The notes beneath the pieces are model-generated. The model made no database searches, had not been told where the DNA came from, and saw nothing but the letters and a program-made list of their open reading frames with translations. A stretch of DNA of 64,000 nt from Paraburkholderia mimosarum LMG 23256 = NBRC 106338 (GTDB lineage Bacteria; Pseudomonadota; Gammaproteobacteria; Burkholderiales; Burkholderiaceae). The position numbers and the translations under genes are program-made. The stretch covers positions 1-64,000 of the forward strand of contig NZ_BBJJ01000019.1 in assembly GCF_000739815.1 (NCBI RefSeq), given 5' to 3'. The first letter of the stretch is position 1, and each line of letters begins with the position of its first letter. This document shows, piece after piece, positions 23,449-31,928 of this stretch.

Positions 23449-23567
23449 AAGCGTCCCGTGCAAACGCCGTGTTCATACGTTTCAGGCCGCAAATTGAAGG
23501 CGCATGCGGATTTCTCGCCCGGTAGCATGAACTCACCGCTGACAACCGACCAGAGTCCCGCCCCGCC

Positions 23568-24968
23568 ATGAACCAAGCTGAGCTGATCGAAGCCGATCGT
23601 CAACACCTGATCCACCCCGTCGTCAACTATCGCGCGCACGAGTCGCGCGGCGTCACCGTCCTCGATTCCGCGGAAGGCGTGTTCTTGCGCGACGCCGACG
23701 GCCATACGCTGCTCGACGCATTCTCGGGCCTGTGGTGCGTCAACGTCGGCTACGGCCGCGACAGCATCGTCAAGGCCGCCGCCGACCAGATGGCGAAGCT
23801 GCCGTACGCGACCGGCTATTTTCATTTCGGCTCGCAACCCGCGATCGAGCTGGCCGACCGGCTCGCGTCGCTCGCGCCGCCGTCGCTGAACCGCGTGTAC
23901 TTCACGCTCGGCGGCTCGGATGCGATCGACTCCGCCGTGCGTTTCATCACGCACTACTTCAACGCGACCGGCCGCCCGTCGAAGAAGCAGATGATCGCGC
24001 TCGAACGCGGGTATCACGGTTCATCGTCGATCGGTGCCGGCCTCACCGCGCTGCCGGCGTTTCACCGCCACTTCGACCTGCCGCGCGCGGACCAGCACCA
24101 TATTGCGTCGCCCTACCCGTACCGCCACCCGCTCGGCGACGATCCGCAGGCGCTGATCGCCGCGTCGGTCGCCGCACTCGAGGCCAAGGTCTCGGAACTC
24201 GGCGCGGACAACGTCGCGGCATTCTTCTGCGAGCCCGTGCAGGGCTCCGGCGGCGTGATCGTGCCGCCGGCCGGCTGGCTGCGTGCGATGCGCGACGCGT
24301 GCCGGCGCCTCGGCATCCTGTTCGTCGCCGACGAGGTGATCACCGGCTTCGGCCGCACCGGGCCGGTGTTCGCGTGCGAGGCCGAACGGGTCGACCCGGA
24401 CCTGATGACCGTCGCGAAGGGGCTGACCGCCGGCTACGCGCCGATGGGCGCAGTGCTGATGTCCGACGAAATCTACGAAGGCATTGCGGGCAGCCGGTCG
24501 GAGTCGGCCGTGGTCGGACACGGCTACACGTATTCCGCTCATCCGGTCAGCGCGGCGATCGGCCTCGAGGTGCTGAAGCTCTATCACGAAGGCGGCGTGC
24601 TCGCGAACGGCCAGGCGATGGCGCCGCGCTTTGCCGCGGGGCTCGACGCGCTGCGCGCCCATCCGCTCGTCGGCGATGCGCGTTCCATCGGCCTTCTCGG
24701 CGCGCTCGAACTGGTGGCCGACAAGGCGCGCAAGACGCGCTTCGACCCGGCGCTCGACTTGTCCGACAAGATTGCCGCAGCAGCGTACGCGAACGGCGTG
24801 GTGTTCCGCGCATTCAGCGACGGCGTGCTCGGTTTCGCGCCGGCACTGAGCTTCACCGCGGGCGAGTTCGACCTGCTGTTCGAACGCGTGCGCAAGACGC
24901 TCGACGACGTGCTGGCCGATGCGGCCGTGCAGCGCGCGCTGGACGTCGCGCAAACGCAGCCAGCATGA
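23568..24968 (+). CDS. Class III (omega-)aminotransferase
   Basis: This 466-residue PLP enzyme is of aminotransferase class III, the group containing putrescine:pyruvate, beta-alanine:pyruvate and omega-amino-acid transaminases. It shows DAFSGLWCVNVGYG (50-63), GGSDAIDSAVRF for phosphate binding (115-126), the cofactor-ring acid Asp255 in FVADEVITGFGRTG, and the Schiff-base Lys284 in TVAKGLTAGYAPMGA. It would move an amino group from an amine or omega-amino acid to pyruvate, giving an aldehyde for the aldehyde dehydrogenase at 25653. An Lrp-family regulator follows. The pyruvate/SpuC-like branch looks closest, but the donor is not known. Confidence 0.9.
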   Translation: MNQAELIEADRQHLIHPVVNYRAHESRGVTVLDSAEGVFLRDADGHTLLDAFSGLWCVNVGYGRDSIVKAAADQMAKLPYATGYFHFGSQPAIELADRLASLAPPSLNRVYFTLGGSDAIDSAVRFITHYFNATGRPSKKQMIALERGYHGSSSIGAGLTALPAFHRHFDLPRADQHHIASPYPYRHPLGDDPQALIAASVAALEAKVSELGADNVAAFFCEPVQGSGGVIVPPAGWLRAMRDACRRLGILFVADEVITGFGRTGPVFACEAERVDPDLMTVAKGLTAGYAPMGAVLMSDEIYEGIAGSRSESAVVGHGYTYSAHPVSAAIGLEVLKLYHEGGVLANGQAMAPRFAAGLDALRAHPLVGDARSIGLLGALELVADKARKTRFDPALDLSDKIAAAAYANGVVFRAFSDGVLGFAPALSFTAGEFDLLFERVRKTLDDVLADAAVQRALDVAQTQPA

Positions 24969-25047
24969 GCCCGGTAAGGGAAGCCCGGCTTGTGGCGGCC
25001 ATCGTTCGACTCTAAAGTAACCAGACATTCCATTTTCGCCTTTTCAC

Positions 25048-25545
25048 GTGAACATTACGGACAGCAAGCTGGATCGCATCGACCTGCGCATCCTCTCCCA
25101 GTTGCAAAAACGCGGCCGCATGACCAACGTCGAGCTGGCCGATGCGGTCGGGCTGTCGCCCAGTCCGTGCCTGATCCGGGTGAAGCGGCTCGAGAAGGCC
25201 GGCTACATCGGCGGCTACGGCGCGCACATCCAGCTCGAGAAACTCGGCGACGTGCAGGTCGTGTTCACCGAGGTCACGCTGGCCGACCACCGTCGCGAGG
25301 ACTTCGACCGTTTCGTCGCGGCGATCCGCAACGTCGACGAGATTGTCGAGTGCCACCTCGCGAGCGGTGGCTACGACTATCTGCTGAAGTTCATCACACG
25401 CAGCGTGAGCCATTACCAGACGATCGTCGAAGGGCTGCTCGAGCAGAACATCGGCATCGAGAAGTATTTCAGTTACGTGATCATCAAGTCGCCGTTCGTC
25501 AAACGGCACTATCCACTCGAATCGCTGTTCGGCGAACGCCACTGA
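25048..25545 (+). CDS. Lrp/AsnC-family transcriptional regulator
   Basis: This 165-residue regulator has the Lrp helix-turn-helix at residues 7-55 (LDRIDLRILSQLQKRGRMTNVELADAVGLS, then PCLIRVKRLEKAGYIGGY). The RAM ligand-binding domain follows (VVFTEVTLADHRREDFDRFVAAI; ECHLASGGYDYLLKFITRSVSHYQTIV). The start is a GTG. Such proteins usually respond to an amino acid and activate or repress a neighbouring catabolic gene. It lies between the aminotransferase and the aldehyde dehydrogenase on the same strand. It is my leading candidate for binding the CGCAGCAGA-type elements, which are spaced and symmetric as Lrp sites often are; that link is untested. Confidence 0.92.
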   Translation: MNITDSKLDRIDLRILSQLQKRGRMTNVELADAVGLSPSPCLIRVKRLEKAGYIGGYGAHIQLEKLGDVQVVFTEVTLADHRREDFDRFVAAIRNVDEIVECHLASGGYDYLLKFITRSVSHYQTIVEGLLEQNIGIEKYFSYVIIKSPFVKRHYPLESLFGERH

Positions 25546-25652
25546 CGGTCGGTGTGCGCCCCTGCAACGCGGCAGCCCGCTGTCCGCGCGCGGGGAGTCG
25601 CGCGCCCGCACCGCCGGGGGCGTCGCTGGATCGCTTCATCCAGGGACCTGCC

Positions 25653-27125
25653 ATGCCGCTTACACTGACCCGAACCGAACTCCTGCGCTCCACCAACCTG
25701 ATCGACGGCACGTGGCGCGACGCGCTCGACGGCGCTCGCTTCGACGTCACCGATCCGGCGACGCTCGAGACCGTCGCCCATGCCCCTGATAGCGGCGCGG
25801 CCGACGCGCGCGCCGCGACCGACGCGGCCGCACGTGCGCTGCCAGCATGGCGCGCGACGCCCGCTCGCGAACGGGCCGCGATCCTGCGTGCGTGGCACGC
25901 TTCGATCGTCGCGCACACCGACGATCTCGCGAAGCTGATGTCGCGCGAACAGGGCAAGCCGCTCGCCGAGGCGCGCGGCGAAGTCGCCTACGGTGCATCG
26001 TATGTGCTGTGGTTCGCGGAAGAAGCAACGCGCACGTACGGCGACATCATTGCGCAGCAGCAGCGGGGCAAGCGGCTGAGCGCGGTCAAGGAGCCGATCG
26101 GCATCGTCGCCGCGATCACGCCGTGGAATTTCCCGCTCGCGATGATCGCGCGCAAGATCGCGCCCGCGCTCGCGGTTGGCTGCACGGTGGTCGCGAAGCC
26201 TGCGGAGGACACGCCGCTGACCGCGCTCGCGCTCGCGTTCCTTGCGCAGGAAGCCGGCGTGCCGCCCGGTGTGCTGAACATGATCGCCGCGTCGCGCGAG
26301 CGCGGCATCGACGCGGTAGCCGACTGGCTCGCCGACGGCCGCGTGCGCAAGATCACGTTCACCGGATCGACGCCCGTCGGCAAGCTGCTCGCGCGTGAGT
26401 CGGCCGCGACGCTGAAGAAGCTCTCGCTCGAGCTCGGCGGCAATGCGCCGTTCATCGTGTTCGACGACGCCGAGCTCGATGCCGCGGTCGACGGATTGAT
26501 GGCGGCCAAGTTCCGCAACGGCGGCCAGACCTGCGTGTCGCCCAATCGCGTGTACGTGCAGGCCGGCATCTACGATGCGTTCGCCGAGAAGCTCGCCGCG
26601 CGTGTGGCAGAGCTGAAGGTTGCGCCCGCGACCGATCCGGCCGCGCAGATCGGCCCGATGATCAACGCACGCGCGGTCGACAAGATCGCGCGCCATGTCA
26701 GCGACGCCATCGAGCGCGGCGCACGCGTGCTCACGGGCGGCAAGCGTCTGCCCGAACTCGGGCCGAACTACTACGCGCCGACGGTGCTCGCCGACGCCAC
26801 CGCCGACATGCAGCTCACCTGTGAGGAAACTTTCGGTCCGGTCGCCGCGCTGTTTCCGTTCGACACCGAGGACCAGGCCGTCAACGCCGCGAACGACACG
26901 CCGTTCGGGCTCGCTGCGTATTTCTACACGCAGGACTTAAGGCGGATCGCACGCGTGTCGGCGCGGCTCGAAACGGGCATCGTCGGGATCAACGAGGGTG
27001 CGCTCGCGAGCGAGGCCGCGCCGTTTGGCGGCGTGAAGGAATCGGGCTACGGCCGCGAAGGCTCGCGCTACGGCCTCGACGATTACTTGTCGATCAAGTA
27101 CCTGTGCCAGGGCGGACTCGACTGA
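25653..27125 (+). CDS. Aldehyde dehydrogenase, succinate-semialdehyde dehydrogenase type
   Basis: This 490-residue enzyme resembles GabD-type NAD(P)-dependent semialdehyde dehydrogenases. It has EPIGIVAAITPWNFPLAM (147-164), FTGSTPVGK (236-244), the base Glu260 in ELGGNAPFIVFDDA, the nucleophile Cys294 in NGGQTCVSPNR (289-299), and EETFGPVAALF and PFGGVKESGYGREGS near the end. It would oxidise the semialdehyde produced by the neighbouring aminotransferase. It belongs to a different branch from the aldehyde dehydrogenase at 8778. Its stop lies only a few bases before the start of the duplicated oxidase/dehydrogenase junction, and a truncated antisense dehydrogenase frame overlaps its last 32 bp. 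Confidence 0.9.
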   Translation: MPLTLTRTELLRSTNLIDGTWRDALDGARFDVTDPATLETVAHAPDSGAADARAATDAAARALPAWRATPARERAAILRAWHASIVAHTDDLAKLMSREQGKPLAEARGEVAYGASYVLWFAEEATRTYGDIIAQQQRGKRLSAVKEPIGIVAAITPWNFPLAMIARKIAPALAVGCTVVAKPAEDTPLTALALAFLAQEAGVPPGVLNMIAASRERGIDAVADWLADGRVRKITFTGSTPVGKLLARESAATLKKLSLELGGNAPFIVFDDAELDAAVDGLMAAKFRNGGQTCVSPNRVYVQAGIYDAFAEKLAARVAELKVAPATDPAAQIGPMINARAVDKIARHVSDAIERGARVLTGGKRLPELGPNYYAPTVLADATADMQLTCEETFGPVAALFPFDTEDQAVNAANDTPFGLAAYFYTQDLRRIARVSARLETGIVGINEGALASEAAPFGGVKESGYGREGSRYGLDDYLSIKYLCQGGLD

Positions 27126-27234
27126 GTCGCGCCGCCGCGAACGGGGCGCCGCCGTCGGGCACGCTCCATTCACCATCGATGACGAACCGGTCCGGAGTTC
27201 CTGCTTGCATCCGGTGAGTAATGGGAGAAGTCAT
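27094..27234 (-). pseudogene. Truncated aldehyde dehydrogenase N-terminus
   Basis: The frame MTSPITHRMQAGTPDRFVID, then GEWSVPDGGAPFAA, matches the first about 35 residues of the intact enzyme at 10235 (MISPVTHLKQAGRLDRFFID, GDWSVPDGGDRFAV). Similarity stops near 27130 and the frame runs into unrelated codons at the end of the opposite-strand dehydrogenase gene. Its start overlaps the stop of the oxidase gene by ATGA, exactly as in the copy at 10235. About 450 codons are missing, so it is non-functional. Confidence 0.85.
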
Positions 27235-27403
27235 TGCAGGGTGTCCTTGAGCCGGTACCACGCTCCGACGAACGGCAGAAACCACGGCTTTCCGAAGTGA
27301 CCGGGAATCGCCGGCCAGTCGAAGCCTTTCCACGGATTGAGATCGGCGCGTCCGTCCATGATCTCCGCCATCAGCGTGCCCATCAGCGTCGCCATGTGCG
27401 TGC
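27118..27403. repeat. Direct repeat copy 2 (matches about 10115-10404)
   Basis: This is the second copy of the oxidase-end/dehydrogenase-start junction, in the same orientation as copy 1. Homology to copy 1 starts within a few bases of the end of the plus-strand aldehyde dehydrogenase (27125). It continues through the last about 55 codons of the intact oxidase. Boundaries were set by eye. Confidence 0.7.
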
Positions 27404-28508
27404 CGGGGCCGCTGTAGCCCATCGAGTAATACACGCCGTCGCGCTCGCCCGCGCGCGGCAGCCGGTTGGCCGTCATGTCGACCATCCCGCCCCAGCAATA
27501 GTCGATGCGCACCCCGGCCAGTTCGGGAAACACGGCGGCCATCTGCTGCCGGAGGATCAACCCGCTCTTTTCATCCGAACGCGGATTCGACGTCGCGAAT
27601 CGCGCCCGCCCGCCGAACAGCATCCGGTTGTCGGGCGTCACGCGAAAGAAATTGACGAAGTTCTTCGTGTCAGTGACCATCCGGCGAGTCGGCAGCAACC
27701 GGTCGAGCAGCTCGCGTGGCAACGGCTCGGTGACAATGATGAACGCGCCAACCGGCACGATCCTGCGGCGAATCCAGCCGAACGGCCCCACCTGCGAGAT
27801 GCCGCTTGCGAGCAGCACCTGACGCGCACGGATCTCGCCGAGCGGCGTTTGCGCCGCGTATGTGCCGCCCGCTTGCCGCTTCAAGCCGAGAACCGGCGCA
27901 TGCTCGATAAAGTGCGCGCCGCGCGCTTGGGCAGCGTTCGCGAGTCCACGCACATAGCGGCCAACGTGCATCCCGGCACTCTTCCTGAAGATCAACCCGC
28001 CTTGACAGCGGTCCGAGCCGATCTCGTCACGAAGCTCTGCCGCTGTCACGAGGCACGTATCAGGGTCCACGCTCGCGGCAAGCAACGCGTGACTGCGCGC
28101 GAGCTTATCGAAATGCTCGGGCTTCGCCGCGAGCTTGAGCTTTCCGCTGCGAACGAAATCACAATCGATCGACTCCTCCCTGACCAGCCGCTCGACCGTG
28201 TCGACACCCGCGTCGAACGCGAGATACAGCCGGTTGGCCAGTTCCGTGCCGATGCGCTGCGACAGCGACGCGTAATCCTGCGCGAAGCCGTTGTTGCACA
28301 TGCCGCCATTGCGGCCCGACGCCGCCTGCCCCACGGTCCCTGCTTCGCAGACGATCACGCGCGCGCCTTTCCTGGCCAGCGCCAATGCGGCCGCCGAGCC
28401 CGTGATTCCGCCGCCCACTACCACCACGTCGCAACTTCCGCCAGGCAGCTCCGACGAGCGGCTCACGAATGGCGCGCACGTATCAAGCCAGTAGGAACCG
28501 AAATGCAT
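27231..28508 (-). CDS. FAD-dependent amine oxidoreductase (PuuB/OrdL-like), intact copy
   Basis: This 425-residue flavoprotein is homologous over its full length to the one at 13269. It starts MHFGSYWLDTCAPFVSRS, with Rossmann motif VVVVGGGITGSAAALALA (GxGxxG 32-37), QAASGRNGGMCNNGFAQDYASLS, GPFGWIRRRIVPVGAFIIVTEPLP, WGGMVDMTANRLPRAG and YYSMGYSGPG. GGAG precedes the ATG at 28508. The RidA-like gene lies directly upstream (92 bp) and a truncated aldehyde dehydrogenase directly downstream. RidA proteins hydrolyse reactive imines, which fits an amine oxidase whose first product is an imine. A 73-codon relic of a near copy of this gene sits at 10232-10453. The substrate is unknown. Confidence 0.88.
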   Translation of the reverse strand: MHFGSYWLDTCAPFVSRSSELPGGSCDVVVVGGGITGSAAALALARKGARVIVCEAGTVGQAASGRNGGMCNNGFAQDYASLSQRIGTELANRLYLAFDAGVDTVERLVREESIDCDFVRSGKLKLAAKPEHFDKLARSHALLAASVDPDTCLVTAAELRDEIGSDRCQGGLIFRKSAGMHVGRYVRGLANAAQARGAHFIEHAPVLGLKRQAGGTYAAQTPLGEIRARQVLLASGISQVGPFGWIRRRIVPVGAFIIVTEPLPRELLDRLLPTRRMVTDTKNFVNFFRVTPDNRMLFGGRARFATSNPRSDEKSGLILRQQMAAVFPELAGVRIDYCWGGMVDMTANRLPRAGERDGVYYSMGYSGPGTHMATLMGTLMAEIMDGRADLNPWKGFDWPAIPGHFGKPWFLPFVGAWYRLKDTLQ

Positions 28509-28599
28509 GACAAACTCCAGAGCTGGCGGACTGGTGCCTGGCACAGCATGATCTGTTATCCGAAATGTTGGAGTAGCACCGCAAGCGCAACCGCTCGGG

Positions 28600-29004
28600 C
28601 TATACGACTGCAACCGCCTCGATCTCGATCTTCAGACCGAAGTGCAGTGCCGGAACCGGCACGACGGCGCGAGCAGGTTTCGCATCGCCGGCCCAGCGCG
28701 CGTAGATCTCGTTGAAACTCGCCCAATGCCCGACATCGACGATATAGACGCGGACCTGGGTCAGTTTCTTGATGTCGCTGCCTGCACCGACAAGCGCGGA
28801 AGACAGATTTGCCAATACCTGCCTGGCCTGCGCTTCAAAAGAGCTATCCGTGAGTTTTCGGCCGGTCGCGTCGATCGGGAGTTGACCCGATACAAAAACG
28901 AGGCCATTTGCAATTGAAACGTGACTGTAGTGGCCGCCCGGCGTTGCCAGCCCAGCGGGGTTCATCGTTCGAGGGTACTGCGTACCGTGTTGATACTTAT
29001 CCAT
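28600..29004 (-). CDS. RidA/YjgF-family enamine/imine deaminase
   Basis: This protein of about 134 residues is in the Rid family. It carries YSHVSIANGLVFVSGQLPID (about 26-45), FEAQARQVLANLSSALVGAGSD and KKLTQVRVYIVDVGHWASFNEIYARW. It ends PARAVVPVPALHFGLKIEIEAVAVV, where the Arg in PARAVV corresponds to the conserved active-site Arg of RidA. Rid proteins speed hydrolysis of enamine/imine intermediates to 2-oxo products and ammonia. ATG at 29004 is used; an in-frame GTG at 29013 is possible. It leads the oxidase operon, a pairing often seen with flavin amine oxidases. A LysR gene is divergent, 156 bp away. Confidence 0.88.
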   Translation of the reverse strand: MDKYQHGTQYPRTMNPAGLATPGGHYSHVSIANGLVFVSGQLPIDATGRKLTDSSFEAQARQVLANLSSALVGAGSDIKKLTQVRVYIVDVGHWASFNEIYARWAGDAKPARAVVPVPALHFGLKIEIEAVAVV

Positions 29005-29160
29005 GAAGGCCACTTTAAAGAATGAACCGGCTGGCCGCTGCGCCAGTCCTCCTGCCGCGTGGATCGACCGACCGGGGTTGCCAGCTGATGCGACGTACTA
29101 TAGAAATAAATATCTTCGTCGTGTTTAATATCTGATGAATCCGTCGTTAGCGAGTTCTTA

Positions 29161-30081
29161 ATGCTTCAACTGGAAGACATGCAGCTGCTCCGTGCGCTTG
29201 GCGTATCAAAGTCGCTTGCGGCAGCCGCCAGGTTACTGGATCTTACGCCGCCCGCGGTTACGGTACGTCTTCAGCGCATTGAAGAACGCATCGGGGTGAG
29301 CCTTGCCACACGCGCAGCCCGAGGCATTTCTCTCACTGACGAAGGCCACCGCCTCGTTCAGGAAGCAATCGAAATCCTGGAGCGGATCGAGTCCATTGCG
29401 TCCCGCGTCTCGGGAGAGGCAAGCGGTGTGAGCGGCCATTTGCGCGTCGTAGCACCGTTCGGGTTCGGCAGGGAATATGTCGCGCCGCTCGTCCGGGACC
29501 TGCATCGCTCGCATCCCAATCTGGGGATTTCGCTCGTTTTGTTCGAAAGTCCGCTCGCTGCCGCGTCGGGCGCCGACGTGGTCATTTCAATCGGCCACAT
29601 CAAAGGATCCTCCTGGGTAGGACATTACCTGGCCCCGAACGAGCGCTTCCTCTGCGCGAGCCCCGCCTTTGCGGATAGCCTGTCACAGCTCAAGCATCCG
29701 TCCGAACTCACCCGGCACGCGTACCTGACGCTACGAGAAAACGATGAAGACGTGACGCGTCTGCGTTTCAGTCAATACGACGCTAAGGGCAAACGCGTAA
29801 GCCAGGCCGTAACGGTTCGGCTAAACAGCACTTTGTCTTCGAACGACGGCACCGTGGTGAGGGACTGGGCGGTTGACGGCCTCGGAGTTGTCGCGCGATC
29901 CGAATGGGATTGTGCCCGGCTGATCACCGAGGGAAAGCTGAAGCGCGTGTTGCCGGCATGGCGCCTTGAACCCGCACCGGTAATAGCGCTGACGCCCACG
30001 CGTCAGGGCTTGACCATCCGTCAGCGCGTGTTTCTGGAAGCCGCGAAGCAAGCCTTCGACCCAGTGCCCTGGCGGAACTGA
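29161..30081 (+). CDS. LysR-family transcriptional regulator
   Basis: This 306-residue protein has an N-terminal LysR helix-turn-helix (residues about 5-65: LLRALGVSKSLAAAARLLDLTPPAVTVRLQRIEERIGVSL). A linker helix and a type-2 periplasmic-binding-like effector domain (about 92-300) follow. It is divergent from the RidA/oxidase operon. The 150-bp region between them is AT-richer, with two AATATCT repeats (29111-29136 region), a likely LysR binding area. It is followed on the same strand, after 138 bp, by the D-serine dehydratase-like gene. It could control either side; LysR proteins most often control the divergent operon and themselves. Confidence 0.9.
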   Translation: MLQLEDMQLLRALGVSKSLAAAARLLDLTPPAVTVRLQRIEERIGVSLATRAARGISLTDEGHRLVQEAIEILERIESIASRVSGEASGVSGHLRVVAPFGFGREYVAPLVRDLHRSHPNLGISLVLFESPLAAASGADVVISIGHIKGSSWVGHYLAPNERFLCASPAFADSLSQLKHPSELTRHAYLTLRENDEDVTRLRFSQYDAKGKRVSQAVTVRLNSTLSSNDGTVVRDWAVDGLGVVARSEWDCARLITEGKLKRVLPAWRLEPAPVIALTPTRQGLTIRQRVFLEAAKQAFDPVPWRN

Positions 30082-30130
30082 CGCAGCATTGAACGTTGCT
30101 TAAAGGTGGATTTATCGGTCATTAAGCACA

Positions 30131-30145
30131 AGTTCGCAGCGAACT
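30131..30145. promoter_or_regulatory. Perfect palindrome upstream of the D-serine dehydratase-like gene
   Basis: AGTTCGC-A-GCGAACT has 7-bp arms around one base and lies 75 bp before the start codon at 30220. It sits in the 138-bp gap after the LysR gene, so the downstream enzyme may have its own regulated promoter. The binding protein is unknown. Confidence 0.45.
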
Positions 30146-30219
30146 CCTATAGTGGCTTTTCTTCACGCGCGAGGTCGGCATCGAACACCGATCGCGCGAA
30201 TAATCGTCAGGAGCCACAG

Positions 30220-31350
30220 ATGAACCTGGAGTCATTGAACACCCCCGCGGCGTTGATCGATGTCGTGCGCATGCACCGCAACATCGAACGGATGCAGCGA
30301 CGCATGAATGCGCTCGGCGTGAAATTCAGGCCGCACGTCAAGACAACAAAATGCGAGCAGGTGGTCAAGGCGCAAATGGATGCTGGCGCACAAGGTATCA
30401 CCGTGTCCACGCTCAAGGAAGCCGAACAGTTCCTGGCACGCGGCATCCGCGACATCGTATACGCTGTGGGCATGGCCCCGACGAAACTCCCGCAGGCACT
30501 GGCGCTGCGCCGGCAAGGCTGCGACCTGAAGATCGTTGCCGATAGCGTCGTATGCGCCGAAGCCATCGTTGCATTCGGGCGGGAACACAATGAACGGTTC
30601 GACGTGTGGATCGAGATCGACGTGGATGGCCATCGCTCGGGCATTGCGCCCGAAGATGACACACTTCTCGCAGTCGCCGCCACGCTTTCCAACGGCGGGA
30701 TGCATCTCGGCGGCGTCCTGGCCCATGCGGGTTCCAGCTATGACTACGACACGCACGAGGATCTCGTCCGCATCGCCGAACAGGAACGTGCGGGCTGTGT
30801 GCGCGCCGCCGAGCGCATTCGCGCGGCCGGCCTGCAGTGTGACGTCGTCAGCATCGGATCGACGCCGACAGCGCTAGCCGCCGAACACCTGGAAGGCGTG
30901 ACGGAAGTTCGCGCAGGCGTCTACGTGATGTTCGATCTCGTCATGCATAACGTGGGCGTCAACAACACGTCCGAGATTGCATTGAGCGTATTGACTACGG
31001 TCATCGGCCACCAACGCGAGAAAGGCTGGGCCATCGTCGATGCGGGCTGGATGGCTATGAGCCGCGACCGGGGTACCCACCGCCAGAAGCGCGATTTTGG
31101 CTACGGCCTCGTCTGCCTCGAAAACGGGGAGGTGCGAGGCGACTATCTGATGAGCGGCGCGAACCAGGAGCACGGCATAGTGTCCCGGTCAGGAACGCCC
31201 GATCATGAGATCGAGCAGCGCTTCCCAATCGGGACACGCCTGCGCATCCTGCCCAACCACGCGTGTGCCACCGGCGCGCAGCATCCCGCCTATCACGCCG
31301 TCGGTCCCGACGGAAGAGTCGAAACCTGGCCACGCTTTTATGGCTGGTAA
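30220..31350 (+). CDS. D-serine dehydratase/D-threonine aldolase-like PLP enzyme (DSD1 family)
   Basis: This 376-residue fold-type III (alanine-racemase-like) PLP enzyme is of the eukaryotic-type D-serine dehydratase/D-threonine aldolase family. The Schiff-base Lys is Lys41 in FRPHVKTTKC. The barrel has VWIEIDVDGHRSG and GGVLAHAGSSYDY. The C-terminal domain has the metal-binding LPNHACATG (His347, Cys349), which hold Zn in the characterised D-serine dehydratases. CAGGAG lies ahead of the ATG at 30220. Activity could be dehydration of D-serine, retro-aldol cleavage of D-threonine-like 3-hydroxy amino acids, or 3-hydroxy-D-aspartate turnover; sequence does not separate these. Confidence 0.87.
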   Translation: MNLESLNTPAALIDVVRMHRNIERMQRRMNALGVKFRPHVKTTKCEQVVKAQMDAGAQGITVSTLKEAEQFLARGIRDIVYAVGMAPTKLPQALALRRQGCDLKIVADSVVCAEAIVAFGREHNERFDVWIEIDVDGHRSGIAPEDDTLLAVAATLSNGGMHLGGVLAHAGSSYDYDTHEDLVRIAEQERAGCVRAAERIRAAGLQCDVVSIGSTPTALAAEHLEGVTEVRAGVYVMFDLVMHNVGVNNTSEIALSVLTTVIGHQREKGWAIVDAGWMAMSRDRGTHRQKRDFGYGLVCLENGEVRGDYLMSGANQEHGIVSRSGTPDHEIEQRFPIGTRLRILPNHACATGAQHPAYHAVGPDGRVETWPRFYGW

Positions 31351-31439
31351 GACGAACGGTGGCGCGTGATTCAACGGCATGTTCACTGTCCTCGATGAGC
31401 CTGAATCATCCCTTCGCCGAGCCGCACTCGCCAGCGGTG

Positions 31440-31784
31440 CTATTGCTGTGCCAGGTCGAATATCCGGCTCATCGCTATCCACTTCTGTCCGGACGGCGTC
31501 CACGGTGTGGGCGCCTGAAACTGCCACATCAACGTTTCCCACCGCTGGACCACGGGGTTATTTTTAGCAGCGGTCGCCATCCTGCCAGCGTCATATATTC
31601 TGTCGTCTGTTTCCATCACCATGAGCAATCGGGTTCCCAGACGGTAAATCTCCATGTCCACAACGCCATGGCCTCGTATGTGCTGGATCACTTCAGGCCA
31701 AACCTGGCGGTGAAGTTCTTCATAACGGGCAATAAGCTCAGGATCTTCTTTCAGATCCAGCGCGAAGCAGTAACGCACGATCAC
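31440..31784 (-). CDS. L-rhamnose/L-fucose-type mutarotase (RhaM family)
   Basis: This 114-residue protein of the RhaM family interconverts alpha and beta anomers of 6-deoxy or related L-sugars. It shows RYCFALDLKEDPELIARYEELHRQVWPEV (4-32), where the Tyr/His pair corresponds to the catalytic Tyr and His of RhaM. It continues with MEIYRLGTRLLMVMETDD and the Trp-rich segment RWETLMWQFQ that stacks on the sugar. It is the last gene of the sugar operon, 144 bp after altronate dehydratase. The preferred sugar cannot be told from sequence; an L-galactose- or L-fucose-like hexose would fit the operon. Confidence 0.85.
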   Translation of the reverse strand: MIVRYCFALDLKEDPELIARYEELHRQVWPEVIQHIRGHGVVDMEIYRLGTRLLMVMETDDRIYDAGRMATAAKNNPVVQRWETLMWQFQAPTPWTPSGQKWIAMSRIFDLAQQ

Positions 31785-31928
31785 TCCTGTTTAAAATGCC
31801 GCAGTCATCCAGCTGGGATCACGCCTTGCATGGCCTGTCTCGGCATGGCGTTCCCTGCATGCTGTCAAATGAATCTTCATCCCTCTCCATCGGCATCGCT
31901 AACTGTCAGCGCCCCGGGGCGTCGCGCG

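Noticed and set aside
31367..31408. TGATTCA/TGAATCA pairing between convergent genes as a terminator
   Set aside because: AT-rich 7-bp arms with a 28-nt loop; not a credible terminator.
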